A DNA stretch of 64,000 nucleotides from Aquiflexum gelatinilyticum. GTDB taxonomy: Bacteria > Bacteroidota > Bacteroidia > Cytophagales > Cyclobacteriaceae. The translations under genes were made by a program, and so were the position numbers. A model generated the notes under the pieces. The model was not told the origin of the DNA and did not search any database. It saw nothing but the letters and a program-made list of their open reading frames with translations. Shown here in pieces: positions 35,200 through 44,800 of this stretch (position 1 is its first letter; each line of letters starts with the position of its first letter). The stretch is from positions 1 to 64,000 of the forward strand of contig NZ_JANSUY010000007.1 in the NCBI RefSeq assembly GCF_024741135.1. Reading direction: 5' to 3'.

Positions 35200-36331
35200 C
35201 TCTTTCCCTGCAGAGACGGGAGGATCCGTTTTATTTAGGAAATTGATTGGTTCATTAGATTTCTTAGATTTTTCTTGGCTAAGCATTGATAAGTCAAAAG
35301 TTCAAGGCCTAAATATAAAAAATGCGAATTTTGTTAATTTTTTACCTATTGTAAAATCAGGCTCTTTTGACAAAATAGGTAGGAGAATTCCTTGGATAGG
35401 AAAATTTTGGTTTAAAATTAGGTATGGATATTTGAAAAGAAAAGGGGAAAATCTGAATCTTAAGGATTTCTCAACTTTTGATTTAATTTGGGTATATGTA
35501 TCAACTCAAGCTATACCTTTTAGTAGTGCAGTTTTTAAAAGGACAAAAGTAAAGTTGCATATTTCCGTTCAAGATGATATTTACGGACATTTACCTAAAT
35601 GGGAAGCGAAAATATTAGAGGACGATTACATTTGGTTGTTGAAAAACGCAACTACTATTGATTTTGCTTCTGAAGCTTTGAAAGATTATTTGTTTACGAA
35701 ATACAACTTTTCGAACCGCTACAAAATTGTATGCTTTGCAGATGAAACTGAAGTTCCGTCTCCGATCCTCAATAATAATATTTCCAATATCGGATTTGCC
35801 GGAAATGTCTGGAGTCCAAAAAATTTTAACACTCTTCTATTGAATTTAAATAATCTCAATAAAACAGGGCGAAACTTAAAACTTCATGTTTTTTCCAATA
35901 ATTTTCCTAAATCATTAGAAGATAATTTTTCTTTCGAAATCGAAAATAGGGGTTTGATGAAAAATGAAGATTTAGTAAATGAATTGCAGAAAATGGATTT
36001 AGTATATGTTCCAATGTCCTTTGAGGAAAATAAAAAGATTCTTTCATCTACTTCATTCCCATCCAAGGTCTTTACCTATTTGAATACAGGAATTCCTATT
36101 CTTTTCCATGCGCCAAAATATTCATCAGTTTTCAAATTCATTGAAAAACATAATACAGGATTTGTAATTTCTTCCAATGATGAAGAAGAATTCAAAAAAG
36201 ATTTTGAAAAAATTTTAAATTCAAAAGTGGGAGAGAGAAGAATGATCTCCGAAAATGCAATCAGATTATTGAAAAATAAATATGCTTTTTCTAATCAAAG
36301 GCTCGAATTTATAGATTTAATATTAAACTGA
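35171..36331 (+). CDS. GT-B type glycosyltransferase (GT4-like)
   Basis: 386 residues, cytoplasmic. The N-domain opens with VLFLTPNSFPAETGGSVLFRKL, a GT4-style nucleotide-sugar entry; the C-domain has NIGFAGNVWSPKNFNTLLLNL, MDLVYVPMSFEE and SSTSFPSKVFTYLNTGIPILFHAP, where Ser/Pro-Lys and the glycine turn stand in for the usual E-x7-E region. It adds one sugar of the repeat unit; donor and linkage cannot be told from sequence. It overlaps wzy by 29 bases and abuts the next transferase with no gap, so it is part of the AT-rich core. Confidence 0.82.
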   Translation: MKKVLFLTPNSFPAETGGSVLFRKLIGSLDFLDFSWLSIDKSKVQGLNIKNANFVNFLPIVKSGSFDKIGRRIPWIGKFWFKIRYGYLKRKGENLNLKDFSTFDLIWVYVSTQAIPFSSAVFKRTKVKLHISVQDDIYGHLPKWEAKILEDDYIWLLKNATTIDFASEALKDYLFTKYNFSNRYKIVCFADETEVPSPILNNNISNIGFAGNVWSPKNFNTLLLNLNNLNKTGRNLKLHVFSNNFPKSLEDNFSFEIENRGLMKNEDLVNELQKMDLVYVPMSFEENKKILSSTSFPSKVFTYLNTGIPILFHAPKYSSVFKFIEKHNTGFVISSNDEEEFKKDFEKILNSKVGERRMISENAIRLLKNKYAFSNQRLEFIDLILN

Positions 36332-37279
36332 ATGAGTAATCCTTCACCTATTTGCTTATTTGTCTATAAGCGACTCCTAGAGACAAAATTGACAATTCAG
36401 GCTCTTGAAAAAAACCATCTTGCTAAAGAATCTGAATTATATATTTTTTCAGATGGACCCAAAAATGAGAAAGATATACAGCAAGTCGAGGAGGTTAGAA
36501 ATTATATAAAGGAAGTAGTAGGATTTAAAAAAGTTGTAATTAATATATCCAACGAAAATAAAGGTCTTGCGAAGTCAATTATCAATGGAGTTTCCTCAAT
36601 CCTTGAATTAAATGAAAGTGTTATAGTTTTGGAAGATGATCTATTGACCTCTCCAAATTTTTTAATTTTCATGAATGAGGCTTTGACTGCATTTGAACAT
36701 AGAAATGATATCCAATCAATAAATGGATATTCTCCATTTATTAAAGCTAGCGATACATTAGAAAGTGATGTTTATCTCCACTACAGGACTTTTTCCTGGG
36801 GGTGGGCTACTTGGAGATCAAGTTGGTCACCTGAAATTTTTTTAAAACAAAAAATTAACCATGAAATAAATCAGCAAACTTTAATTGATTTTGATCTAAA
36901 ATGCGGTCATGATATGTCTGTAATGTTAAAGAGTGCTTTGGCGGGCAAAATTGACTCATGGTATATTTATTGGGCATATGACCATTTTAAAAATAATAGG
37001 CTAGCAGTATATCCTTACCTTTCAAAAATTGATAATATAGGATATGGTGTTGAGAGTACTCACTGTGATGGGGTTTTAACCATTATTTCGAAATTTGATA
37101 CGGCTGGAAATCGGGAATTTAAATTACCAAAAAATATAAGTAAATACGATCAAACGATAAAAAACGTTAATTATTACTTTACCAAAAAGCATAAATTTTT
37201 ATTTAGAATTAAAATGCTTCGTAAGCTGAAAAACTACCCAATTCTTTTTAGAGAAATTAAAAAGAAGTTTTTGAAATAA
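36332..37279 (+). CDS. GT-A type glycosyltransferase
   Basis: 315 residues. The start PICLFVYKRLLETKLTIQAL, the acidic metal-binding phrase VIVLEDDLLTSPNFLIFMNEAL (about residues 94-115) and the aromatic block HYRTFSWGWATWRSSW mark a GT2/GNT-I-like family often found in capsule loci of Bacteroidota. The C-terminus is basic and may touch the membrane. It should extend the lipid-linked repeat unit; donor sugar unknown. Its ATG directly follows the stop of the preceding transferase, and the acyltransferase starts one base after it. Confidence 0.84.
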   Translation: MSNPSPICLFVYKRLLETKLTIQALEKNHLAKESELYIFSDGPKNEKDIQQVEEVRNYIKEVVGFKKVVINISNENKGLAKSIINGVSSILELNESVIVLEDDLLTSPNFLIFMNEALTAFEHRNDIQSINGYSPFIKASDTLESDVYLHYRTFSWGWATWRSSWSPEIFLKQKINHEINQQTLIDFDLKCGHDMSVMLKSALAGKIDSWYIYWAYDHFKNNRLAVYPYLSKIDNIGYGVESTHCDGVLTIISKFDTAGNREFKLPKNISKYDQTIKNVNYYFTKKHKFLFRIKMLRKLKNYPILFREIKKKFLK

Positions 37280-37280
37280 T

Positions 37281-37829
37281 ATGAAAAATAAAATCACTGA
37301 AATATTAAGAAGGATTTACTACTTGAATTATTATCTCAATTTTAAAAAAAAAGGGAATCAAATAATATTATCAAAGGGTGGATTAATAAATAATCCTTCA
37401 AAAGTAGATCTTGGTAGCAATATTTATATTGGAAGAGATTTTAAAATCAATTCAAATGGAGGGGTTAAAATCATGGATAATGTAATGATTGGTCCTAATC
37501 TTTTAATCGAATCAGATGACCATGTTTATAGCAAAGTTGGTGTACCAATGTTTTTCTATAGAAATGAAAAAATAAATGGGCAAGTAATTATTGAAAAAGA
37601 TGTCTGGATTGGGGGGAATGTCACAATTTTGAAAGGAGTTACCATAGGGGAAGGTTCAATTATTGGGGCATGTAGTTTAGTTAACAAAAATATTCCTCCA
37701 TATTCTATTTCGGTGGGTATACCCTGCAAAAAAATTAGGCCAAGATTTAGAAAAGAAGAATTAGAATTGCATTTGTTGAAAACTAATTCAAATTATTCAA
37801 TTAAAGATTTAGAAATTTTATTTAATTAA
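37281..37829 (+). CDS. Left-handed beta-helix acyltransferase (WbbJ-like)
   Basis: 182 residues. A basic N-terminal helix, then hexapeptide repeats (about 45-150) of the form [LIV]-G-x4, ending with the typical VIIEKDVWIGGNVTILKGVTIGEGSIIGACSLVNKNIPPYSISVGIPCK. Closest to maltose/galactoside O-acetyltransferase (WbbJ, CatB) types that O-acetylate sugars; it lacks the N-terminal Rossmann-like domain of PglD, which would be needed for bacillosamine synthesis. It probably decorates the repeat unit with acetyl groups. Last gene of the AT-rich core; capE follows six bases later. Confidence 0.86.
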   Translation: MKNKITEILRRIYYLNYYLNFKKKGNQIILSKGGLINNPSKVDLGSNIYIGRDFKINSNGGVKIMDNVMIGPNLLIESDDHVYSKVGVPMFFYRNEKINGQVIIEKDVWIGGNVTILKGVTIGEGSIIGACSLVNKNIPPYSISVGIPCKKIRPRFRKEELELHLLKTNSNYSIKDLEILFN

Positions 37830-37835
37830 ATCACA

Positions 37836-38879
37836 ATGATAATAAAAGGAAGTAAATTGCTCATTACCGGAGGAACGGGTTCATTTGGAAATGCAGTGTT
37901 AAACAGGTTTGTTAATACTGAAATGTTTGATGAAATAAGGATTTTCAGTAGAGATGAAAAAAAACAAGATGACCTTAGAAAAAAGATCAACAATTCCAAA
38001 GTTAAATTTTACATAGGAGATGTTAGAAATAGTTCAAGTGTTGAAACTGCTGTAAAAGGTGTTGATTATATTTTTCATGCTGCTGCATTGAAACAGGTGC
38101 CTTCATGTGAGTTTTTTCCCCTTGAAGCTGTTAAAACTAACATACTTGGAACTGATAACCTTCTCTCAGCTGCGGAAAAATTTGAAGTAAAAAGAGTGGT
38201 TGTATTAAGTACCGACAAAGCCGCGTATCCAATAAATGCTATGGGAATGTCCAAGGCTTTGATGGAAAAAGTGATGGTGGCTAAATCAAGAGGATTAGAA
38301 GATGATAAAACAATTTTTTGTGGAACCCGATATGGCAATGTAATGGCTTCAAGAGGTTCGGTCATACCATTATTTATTGATCAAATAAAAAAGGGTCAGC
38401 CACTTACGATTACTGATCCAAATATGACACGTTTCATGATGACTTTAGAAGATGCCGTAGATTTAGTTCTTTTTGCATTTGATAACAGTAATCAAGGAGA
38501 TTTATTTATTCAGAAGGCTCCTGCTGCCACAATTGAGGTACTCGCTAAAGCATTGTTGGAATTATATGATTCAAAAAATGAAATCAAAACAATTGGTACC
38601 CGTCACGGAGAAAAGTTGTTTGAAACTTTGGTTAACAGAGAAGATATGGTAAAAGCCCAAGATATGGGAGATTATTTTCGAATTCCGGCTGATACTCGGG
38701 ATCTTAATTATGCACAATTCTTTTCAGAAGGAGAACCAAATGTTTCAAATTTTGAAGAATATCATTCTCACAATACCCATAGACTTGATATAGAGGGTAC
38801 GAAAAAATTGCTTTTAAAACTTCCAATAATCAGAAAAGATATTTTGGGAGAAGTTAACGTTGAACAATACCCGGATTAA
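37836..38879 (+). CDS. capE: UDP-GlcNAc 4,6-dehydratase / 5-epimerase (CapE/FnlA/WbjB)
   Basis: A 347-residue SDR enzyme. GGTGSFGNAVL binds NADP; the catalytic region STDKAAYPINAMGMSKALMEK has Met in place of the usual Tyr of YxxxK, a known feature of this family. It catalyses the first step of UDP-N-acetyl-L-fucosamine synthesis, dehydrating and epimerising UDP-GlcNAc. CapF and CapG, the next two enzymes, follow directly in order, giving strong contextual proof. The stop overlaps the extended frame of capF but not its preferred start. Confidence 0.94.
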   Translation: MIIKGSKLLITGGTGSFGNAVLNRFVNTEMFDEIRIFSRDEKKQDDLRKKINNSKVKFYIGDVRNSSSVETAVKGVDYIFHAAALKQVPSCEFFPLEAVKTNILGTDNLLSAAEKFEVKRVVVLSTDKAAYPINAMGMSKALMEKVMVAKSRGLEDDKTIFCGTRYGNVMASRGSVIPLFIDQIKKGQPLTITDPNMTRFMMTLEDAVDLVLFAFDNSNQGDLFIQKAPAATIEVLAKALLELYDSKNEIKTIGTRHGEKLFETLVNREDMVKAQDMGDYFRIPADTRDLNYAQFFSEGEPNVSNFEEYHSHNTHRLDIEGTKKLLLKLPIIRKDILGEVNVEQYPD

Positions 38880-38886
38880 TACAAAC

Positions 38887-40008
38887 ATGTCTTTGAAAAT
38901 AGGGATAACCGGTCAAAACGGTTTTGTAGGTGCACATTTATATAACACTCTAGGACTTTTTCCAGAGGAGTTTGAAAGAATTGAATTTGACAGAGAGTGG
39001 TTTAGTGAAAATGAAAAACTTGATTTATTTGTTGGCCAATGCGATGTGATCGTCCATTTGGCAGCACTAAACAGGCATAATGAACCTGAGGTTATCTATT
39101 CTACCAATGTCGCTTTAGTCAAAAAGCTCATTTCCTCTTTTGAAAGGACAGGCTGTAAACCTCATGTCTTAATTTCCTCCTCTACCCAAGAAGAGAGGGA
39201 TAATTTGTATGGAAAGTCGAAAAAAGAAGGAAGAAATTTATTTGCAAATTGGGCAATGGGATCCGGTTCTATTTTTACTGGACTTGTAATTCCCAATGTT
39301 TTTGGGCCTTTTGGAAATCCATTTTATAATTCTGTAATCGCGACATTTTGCCATCAAGTTAGTCGCAATGAAATGCCAAAGATTGAAATTGATGGTGATT
39401 TAAAGCTTATTTATGTCGATGAATTAGTGTCCGAAATCATAAAGGCTATTCGGCTTAAAAAGAATGATTCATTATTTACAGTTAATCATACATCAGAAGC
39501 AAAGGTTTCAGAGATTTTGGAATTACTCAAAATGTATAAATCGGTATACCAAGATTCAGGAATGATACCCAAAATGAATAATTCTTTTGAACATAATCTT
39601 TTCAATACTTACCGATGTTATATGGATATTGAAAACTATTTTCCCCGTAAATTTATAAAACATGCTGATCCGAGAGGCGCTTTCGTTGAGGTTATTAGGT
39701 TAGGAATTGGAGGCCAAGTATCATTTTCAACTACTTTCCCAGGAATTACTAGAGGCAACCATTTTCACACCAGAAAAATAGAAAGGTTTGCAGTAATTAA
39801 GGGTAAGGCTCTAATTCAACTTAGGAAAATCGATAAAGATGAAGTTATGGAGTTTTTTTTAGATGGGAATGAACCCGCATATGTTGATATGCCGATTTGG
39901 TTTACTCATAATATCAAAAACATAGGCGAAGAAGAATTGTATACCATTTTTTGGATCAACGAACATTATGATGAAAAAAATCCTGATACTTATTTTGTTA
40001 CCGTTTAA
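38887..40008 (+). CDS. capF: CapF/FnlB: reductase-epimerase with cupin domain
   Basis: 373 residues from ATG 38887, chosen because it opens straight onto the Rossmann strand LKIGITGQNGFVGAHL; an upstream Met at 38860 overlaps capE and adds nine residues. The SDR reductase domain covers about 1-245, and the C-terminal cupin (about 255-370) has the metal-binding pattern RGNHFHTRKIERFAVIKGKA. CapF reduces the 4-keto sugar with NADPH, while its cupin performs a C3 epimerisation, yielding UDP-6-deoxy-L-talNAc. It lies between capE and capG. Confidence 0.94.
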   Translation: MSLKIGITGQNGFVGAHLYNTLGLFPEEFERIEFDREWFSENEKLDLFVGQCDVIVHLAALNRHNEPEVIYSTNVALVKKLISSFERTGCKPHVLISSSTQEERDNLYGKSKKEGRNLFANWAMGSGSIFTGLVIPNVFGPFGNPFYNSVIATFCHQVSRNEMPKIEIDGDLKLIYVDELVSEIIKAIRLKKNDSLFTVNHTSEAKVSEILELLKMYKSVYQDSGMIPKMNNSFEHNLFNTYRCYMDIENYFPRKFIKHADPRGAFVEVIRLGIGGQVSFSTTFPGITRGNHFHTRKIERFAVIKGKALIQLRKIDKDEVMEFFLDGNEPAYVDMPIWFTHNIKNIGEEELYTIFWINEHYDEKNPDTYFVTV

Positions 40009-40048
40009 AATTGATTAATTACCCTATTTATATCTTTAAAAATAATAA

Positions 40049-41185
40049 ATGAAAAAGATCAGAGTAATGACAGTGGTGGGTACCCGGCCGGAAATTATTC
40101 GGCTTTCGAGGGTTCTGACTGCACTCGATGAATCAGATGCTATAGAGCACATATTAGTTCATACGGGTCAGAATTATGATTATGAACTGAATCAAATATT
40201 TTTTGATGATCTTCAAATCAGAAAACCGGATTATTTTTTAGATGCAGCTGGTACCACAGCCACAGAAACAGTTGGGCAGATTTTGATTAAAATTGATCCT
40301 TTATTGGAAAAATTGGAACCGGATGCATTTTTAGTCTTAGGGGATACAAACAGTTGTCTTTGTGCCATTCCGGCTAAAAAAAGGCATATTCCCATTTTTC
40401 ACATGGAGGCAGGAAATAGGTGTTTTGACCAAAGGGTACCTGAAGAAACTAACAGAAAAATAGTGGACCATATATCCGATATCAATCTTACATATAGTGA
40501 TATTGCAAGAGAATATCTCCTTCGTGAAGGCTTATCCGCGGACAGGATTATCAAAACAGGTTCTCCAATGTATGAGGTTTTGAATTTTCATTTAAACAGA
40601 ATAAACAATTCCGATGTCATATCAAGGTTGGGCTTGCAAAAAGGAGAATTCTTTGTGATATCCTCTCATCGTGAGGAAAACATTAATAGCGAAAAGAACT
40701 TCAAAGGATTGATTGATAGTTTGAATTTTTTGGCTGAGAAATATCAATATCCGATAATTGTAAGCACACATCCAAGGACAAGAAAAATGATAGAATCAAA
40801 AGGTGTCGAGATTCATCCCCTGATTCAGTTGTTAAAGCCTCTTGGTTTTATTGATTACAATGCTTTGCAAAAGAACTCTTTTGCAGTATTATCCGACAGC
40901 GGTACGATTTCAGAGGAGTCTTCTATTTTGAATTTTCGTGCTTTGAATATTCGGGATGCCCATGAAAGACCCGAAGCTATGGAAGAAGCATCTGTGATGA
41001 TGGTCGGAATGAACACAGAAAGAATAATTCAGGGAATTGTTCAACTTGAAAAGCAAAAAGTAGGAGAGGAAAGGAATTTTAGAAAAGTTGCTGACTACAG
41101 TATGCCAAATGTTTCTGAAAAAATGGTAAGGATCATAATTTCTTATGTTGATTATATCAAGAGGGTCGTTTGGGGTGAAAAATGA
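40049..41185 (+). CDS. capG: CapG/FnlC: UDP-L-6-deoxy-TalNAc 2-epimerase
   Basis: A 378-residue non-hydrolysing 2-epimerase of the WecB fold: VVGTRPEIIRLSRVLTAL, HTGQNYDYELNQIFF, HMEAGNRCFDQRVPEETNRKIVDHISD and LSDSGTISEESSILNF. The variants HTGQNYDYELN and CFDQRVPEE are those of CapG rather than of generic WecB. It finishes UDP-L-FucNAc. Downstream, the next transferase gene starts inside its last codons (GTG at 41175). Confidence 0.93.
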   Translation: MKKIRVMTVVGTRPEIIRLSRVLTALDESDAIEHILVHTGQNYDYELNQIFFDDLQIRKPDYFLDAAGTTATETVGQILIKIDPLLEKLEPDAFLVLGDTNSCLCAIPAKKRHIPIFHMEAGNRCFDQRVPEETNRKIVDHISDINLTYSDIAREYLLREGLSADRIIKTGSPMYEVLNFHLNRINNSDVISRLGLQKGEFFVISSHREENINSEKNFKGLIDSLNFLAEKYQYPIIVSTHPRTRKMIESKGVEIHPLIQLLKPLGFIDYNALQKNSFAVLSDSGTISEESSILNFRALNIRDAHERPEAMEEASVMMVGMNTERIIQGIVQLEKQKVGEERNFRKVADYSMPNVSEKMVRIIISYVDYIKRVVWGEK

Positions 41186-41930
41186 AATTCAAAAAATTTG
41201 GGGGATTAATTTTCTTTTAACAGATCAAAAAGATTATTTGGCTTATTTAGAAAATTGTCTTTCATCTGAAAATAGAATTATTCTTAATGGAGTAAATCCA
41301 TATAGCTTAAGCTTGGTTAAAAAGAACCCTGAAATATTGGATGCCTTAAAACAATCTACTATTGCTAATGTAGATGGCATTCTTTTAAAATTCGCATTGC
41401 AATATTTAGGATACAAGGTCCCTGTCAGGCTCGATACTCCAAGTATCTTTGAAGGCCTTATGGAGATTTGTGTTAAACAAAAATTCAGCATATTTCTTTT
41501 AGGGTCCAAGGAGGAAGAGCTTCCAATAATTATTGACAATTTAAAAAATTCGTTCAAAGATTTAAATATTGTTGGATCACATAATGGTTTTTTTTCTGCA
41601 GAAGATGATCATCAAATAATTGAAAACATAAAAAATTGTTCTCCAGATATCATTCTTCTTGGAATGCCAAGCCCCAAAAAAGAGGTTTTTATGTATAAAA
41701 ATAAAGATAAATTTCTTTTTAAAGCGTCTCTTGGGGTTGGAGGCGTGTTTGATATTATTGCGGGGAAAAAGAAACAGGCCCCTATATGGGTTAAAGACCT
41801 TAAAATCGAATGGTTATATAGGTTTGTTCAAGAACCCTTCAGGCTTTTTGAAAGGTACTTAGATATGTTCCTTTATTTTTTCAAATTTATATGGGATTCA
41901 AGGGAAACTGAAAGAAAAAGAAATTCGTAA
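41175..41930 (+). CDS. WecG/TagA/CpsF-family glycosyltransferase
   Basis: 251 residues from a GTG at 41175 (MKNEIQKIWGINFLL), preferred because an upstream frame from 41145 lies within capG. GT26 marks: NGVNPYSLSLVKKNPEIL, ANVDGILLKFALQYLG, FLLGSKEEELPIIIDNL, DIILLGMPSPKKEVF and LGVGGVFDIIAGKKKQAPIWVKDLKIEWLYRFVQEP. This family adds ManNAc or ManNAcA to lipid-linked GlcNAc. A UDP-GlcNAc 2-epimerase and a WecA-like initiator lie downstream, so ManNAc transfer to a GlcNAc-PP-lipid is a coherent inference. Confidence 0.9.
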   Translation: MKNEIQKIWGINFLLTDQKDYLAYLENCLSSENRIILNGVNPYSLSLVKKNPEILDALKQSTIANVDGILLKFALQYLGYKVPVRLDTPSIFEGLMEICVKQKFSIFLLGSKEEELPIIIDNLKNSFKDLNIVGSHNGFFSAEDDHQIIENIKNCSPDIILLGMPSPKKEVFMYKNKDKFLFKASLGVGGVFDIIAGKKKQAPIWVKDLKIEWLYRFVQEPFRLFERYLDMFLYFFKFIWDSRETERKRNS

Positions 41931-41975
41931 TGAAAAATGCCAATTAATCATCCGATTGATCTATAAAAAATTGAT

Positions 41976-43673
41976 TTGAAAAATATATTTTCTAAGAAGT
42001 ATTTATATTATTTAAAGATTATTTCTTTAATCACGCTTCAATTTTCTTTTCAAAGTGCCTTCGGTCAGTTTATTCCGGCGGGTACACCTTTGGTTGAGGA
42101 ATTCATCAGAAGAAATCAAATAATTTCAGATAATACCAAATCATCTTTCTTACTCCGACCAATTTTACTCGATCAAATTGATTCTTCCAGCAATTTGGTA
42201 AGTTTCGAAAATTCGAAAAACGGAGTTGAAAATTTTATTCTTCCATTTCAAAGTATAACTACTTTTAATTCAGATAGACCTTATGGTAGGAGTGATTTTG
42301 GAATGATTCCCAATGTTGGTTTACAACAATACATAAGTGGTGGGATTTTTGTCAAATGGAAGTTTTTGAATTTTCAATTTCAGCCAGAAATTGTAATAGC
42401 CCAAAACCGGGCATATAAAGGTTTTTCAGATGATTTCGAACAACCTATATTAGTAGATAGATTTCATTATTGGAATTATGATGATAGCCCTGAAAGATTT
42501 GGGAAAAACGAGTTTTTTGAGATTTGGTTAGGACAATCAAACTTTGCAATTAATCATGGTGCATTTGAATTGGGGATTTCTTCCAGAAATATTTGGTGGG
42601 GACCCGGTCAATGGAATTCCTTGACTTTTTCTAATAATGCCAAATCATTCCCTCATTTCTCCCTTAATACCACTAAACCCGCGAAAACATTTTTGGGAAA
42701 TTTCGAAGGACAGGTTGTGGTTGGTAAACTCAAAAACTCAGGATTAGGACCTTCTCAAAACCAAAGTTTAAATGACCAATATTTTGATCAATTTACCGGG
42801 GACTGGAGGTATTTGAATGGTATAACAGTTTCGTATAATCCTAAATGGATTCCTGGTTTATTCTTTGGAATTTCAAGAACATTTCAGCAATTTAACAAAA
42901 ATAGAGGAAACACATTTGATGATTTTTTTCCCATCTTTCAGGTATTTCAAAAGGAAAAATTTATTAACAGCTCCAACCCTACCCAAATTGATGAAGAAGC
43001 AAGAGATCAACAGGCAACCATATTTGGAAGGTTTTACAATGTAAATGCTAAATTTGAGATTTATTTTGAATATGGTAGGAGGGACCATGCTTTCAATTGG
43101 AGGGAGTTTTTAATAAATCCGGAACATGCCCGGGCTTATTTAATTGGATTTAAAAAGTTAGTAGCACTCAGAAAGAATAATAAATTTTTACAATTACGCG
43201 GTGAAATCACGCATCAGCAAGAATCAGTAAATAGATACATAAGATACCTTGGATTAGGAGGAGATGCTTCTTGGCATACACATTATCAAGTCCGCGGTTT
43301 TGTAAACCATGGACAGCCATTAGGGGTCGGAATAGGTACAGGTTCAAATATCCAGACCTTAGAATTTGCCATTGTTGAAAATTTCAATAAACTCGGGGTT
43401 ATTTTTGAAAGATTAGAAAACCACCAGGATTTTTATTACAGAGCATTTGGCCAACAAAATGAACATCAGCCATGGATAGATTTAAGTATTGGGTTTTTAT
43501 TTGATAAAAGATGGGAAAACCTACTATTTAGTTCAAGGCTTCAAGTAATTAATGGAAAAAATTATCAATGGCAACTAGATGAAAAAAGTACTCCTGAATT
43601 CCCAAAAGGAGAAAATTTGTTATCTCTACATTCCCAAATCAGTTTGGTTTATTTTTTTAATAAACAAAATTAA
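41976..43673 (+). CDS. Capsule assembly Wzi-like outer-membrane protein
   Basis: 565 residues from a TTG start, the only in-frame start that keeps the signal peptide (KNIFSKKYLYYLKIISLITLQFSFQSAFGQ). The mature part is rich in amphipathic strands with aromatic girdle residues and phrases such as NIWWGPGQWNSLTFSNNA and IWLGQSNFAINHGAF typical of the Wzi family, beta-barrels that anchor or organise capsule at the surface. Its presence suggests the polymer is at least partly cell-attached. It is encoded 45 bases after the WecG-like transferase, and its stop directly abuts the ATG of the epimerase gene. Confidence 0.88.
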   Translation: MKNIFSKKYLYYLKIISLITLQFSFQSAFGQFIPAGTPLVEEFIRRNQIISDNTKSSFLLRPILLDQIDSSSNLVSFENSKNGVENFILPFQSITTFNSDRPYGRSDFGMIPNVGLQQYISGGIFVKWKFLNFQFQPEIVIAQNRAYKGFSDDFEQPILVDRFHYWNYDDSPERFGKNEFFEIWLGQSNFAINHGAFELGISSRNIWWGPGQWNSLTFSNNAKSFPHFSLNTTKPAKTFLGNFEGQVVVGKLKNSGLGPSQNQSLNDQYFDQFTGDWRYLNGITVSYNPKWIPGLFFGISRTFQQFNKNRGNTFDDFFPIFQVFQKEKFINSSNPTQIDEEARDQQATIFGRFYNVNAKFEIYFEYGRRDHAFNWREFLINPEHARAYLIGFKKLVALRKNNKFLQLRGEITHQQESVNRYIRYLGLGGDASWHTHYQVRGFVNHGQPLGVGIGTGSNIQTLEFAIVENFNKLGVIFERLENHQDFYYRAFGQQNEHQPWIDLSIGFLFDKRWENLLFSSRLQVINGKNYQWQLDEKSTPEFPKGENLLSLHSQISLVYFFNKQN

Positions 43674-44768
43674 ATGATCAATATTACTGTAGTTACAGGA
43701 GCCCGTCCTAACTTTATGAAAATTGCGCCTATTCTAAAAGCCATCCAGGACAAAAAGGAGACAGGGACAGCAATAAATTTTAGACTAGTTCATACCGGTC
43801 AACATTATGATAAGAAAATGTCGGGTAATTTTTTTGAACAGTTGAATATTCCTGAACCTGATATCAATCTGGAGGCGGGAGGAGGAAGTCAGGCCGAACA
43901 AACTGCAGCCATTATGGTGGCTTTTGAGAAAGAATTGATAGCCAATAGGCCCGATTTAGTTATAGTTGTCGGAGATGTAACTTCAACTTTAGCCTGTTCT
44001 ATTGTGGCCAAGAAATTGGTAATCGATGTGGCGCATGTGGAGGGCGGGATTCGGTCCGGAGATATGAGTATGCCGGAAGAAGTCAATAGGATTGTTACAG
44101 ATAGTATTACTGACCATTTTTTTACAACTTCAGAGATAGCTAACAAACATCTGTTGTCAGTTGGAGTGCCTGAGAATAGGATTCATTTCGTGGGGAATAC
44201 AATGATTGATACATTACTTTCCAATCAAGATAGATTTGTAAGTCCTAGAGGGGAAATGTTCGATGACCTTATTGAGAGGAGTTACTTTGTGATGACCATG
44301 CACCGGCCTGCCAATGTAGATGGAGAGCATCAGCTTAAAGCCTTGATAGATGCTATTATGATTGGAACAGGTGATTTTCCCGTAATATTTCCGGTTCATC
44401 CTAGGACTGCAAAAAATCTCGAAAAAATAGGAATTAATCATCCAAGACTAAGGATGGTTGAACCTCTTTCTTATCTGGAATTTAATTTCCTAGTCAAAAA
44501 TGCAAAAGGCGTGATCACTGATTCAGGCGGCATTACAGAGGAGGCTTCTGTGATGAACATTCCCTGTATCACAATGAGAAACAATACGGAACGACCTGAA
44601 ACAGTTACTTTAGGTACAAATGAGTTAATTGGGACTGAGCCATCTAATCTAAAAGAACCATTGGAGAGACTATTTAAGGGAGAATGGAAATCTTATAAGG
44701 GAATACCTCTATGGGATGGAAAATCAGCTCAAAGAATTGTTGATAAAATTATTGAGATTTACAGCTGA
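43674..44768 (+). CDS. wecB: UDP-GlcNAc 2-epimerase, non-hydrolysing
   Basis: A 364-residue GT-B-like epimerase with [61 protein letters not shown] and [17 protein letters not shown]. It converts UDP-GlcNAc to UDP-ManNAc. It is distinct from capG: the residues around [10 protein letters not shown] and SMPEE follow ordinary WecB/MnaA. Two such epimerases in one locus therefore feed different sugars. Its ATG starts right after the Wzi stop. UDP-ManNAc fits the WecG/TagA-type transferase encoded upstream. Confidence 0.92.
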   Translation: MINITVVTGARPNFMKIAPILKAIQDKKETGTAINFRLVHTGQHYDKKMSGNFFEQLNIPEPDINLEAGGGSQAEQTAAIMVAFEKELIANRPDLVIVVGDVTSTLACSIVAKKLVIDVAHVEGGIRSGDMSMPEEVNRIVTDSITDHFFTTSEIANKHLLSVGVPENRIHFVGNTMIDTLLSNQDRFVSPRGEMFDDLIERSYFVMTMHRPANVDGEHQLKALIDAIMIGTGDFPVIFPVHPRTAKNLEKIGINHPRLRMVEPLSYLEFNFLVKNAKGVITDSGGITEEASVMNIPCITMRNNTERPETVTLGTNELIGTEPSNLKEPLERLFKGEWKSYKGIPLWDGKSAQRIVDKIIEIYS

Positions 44769-44800
44769 TATATGATTTCCAATTACTAGAACTCAAATCT

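Noticed and set aside
37281-37829. PglD acetyltransferase completing the bacillosamine pathway
   Set aside because: No N-terminal Rossmann-like domain and a WbbJ/CatB-like C-terminus; also distant from the module.
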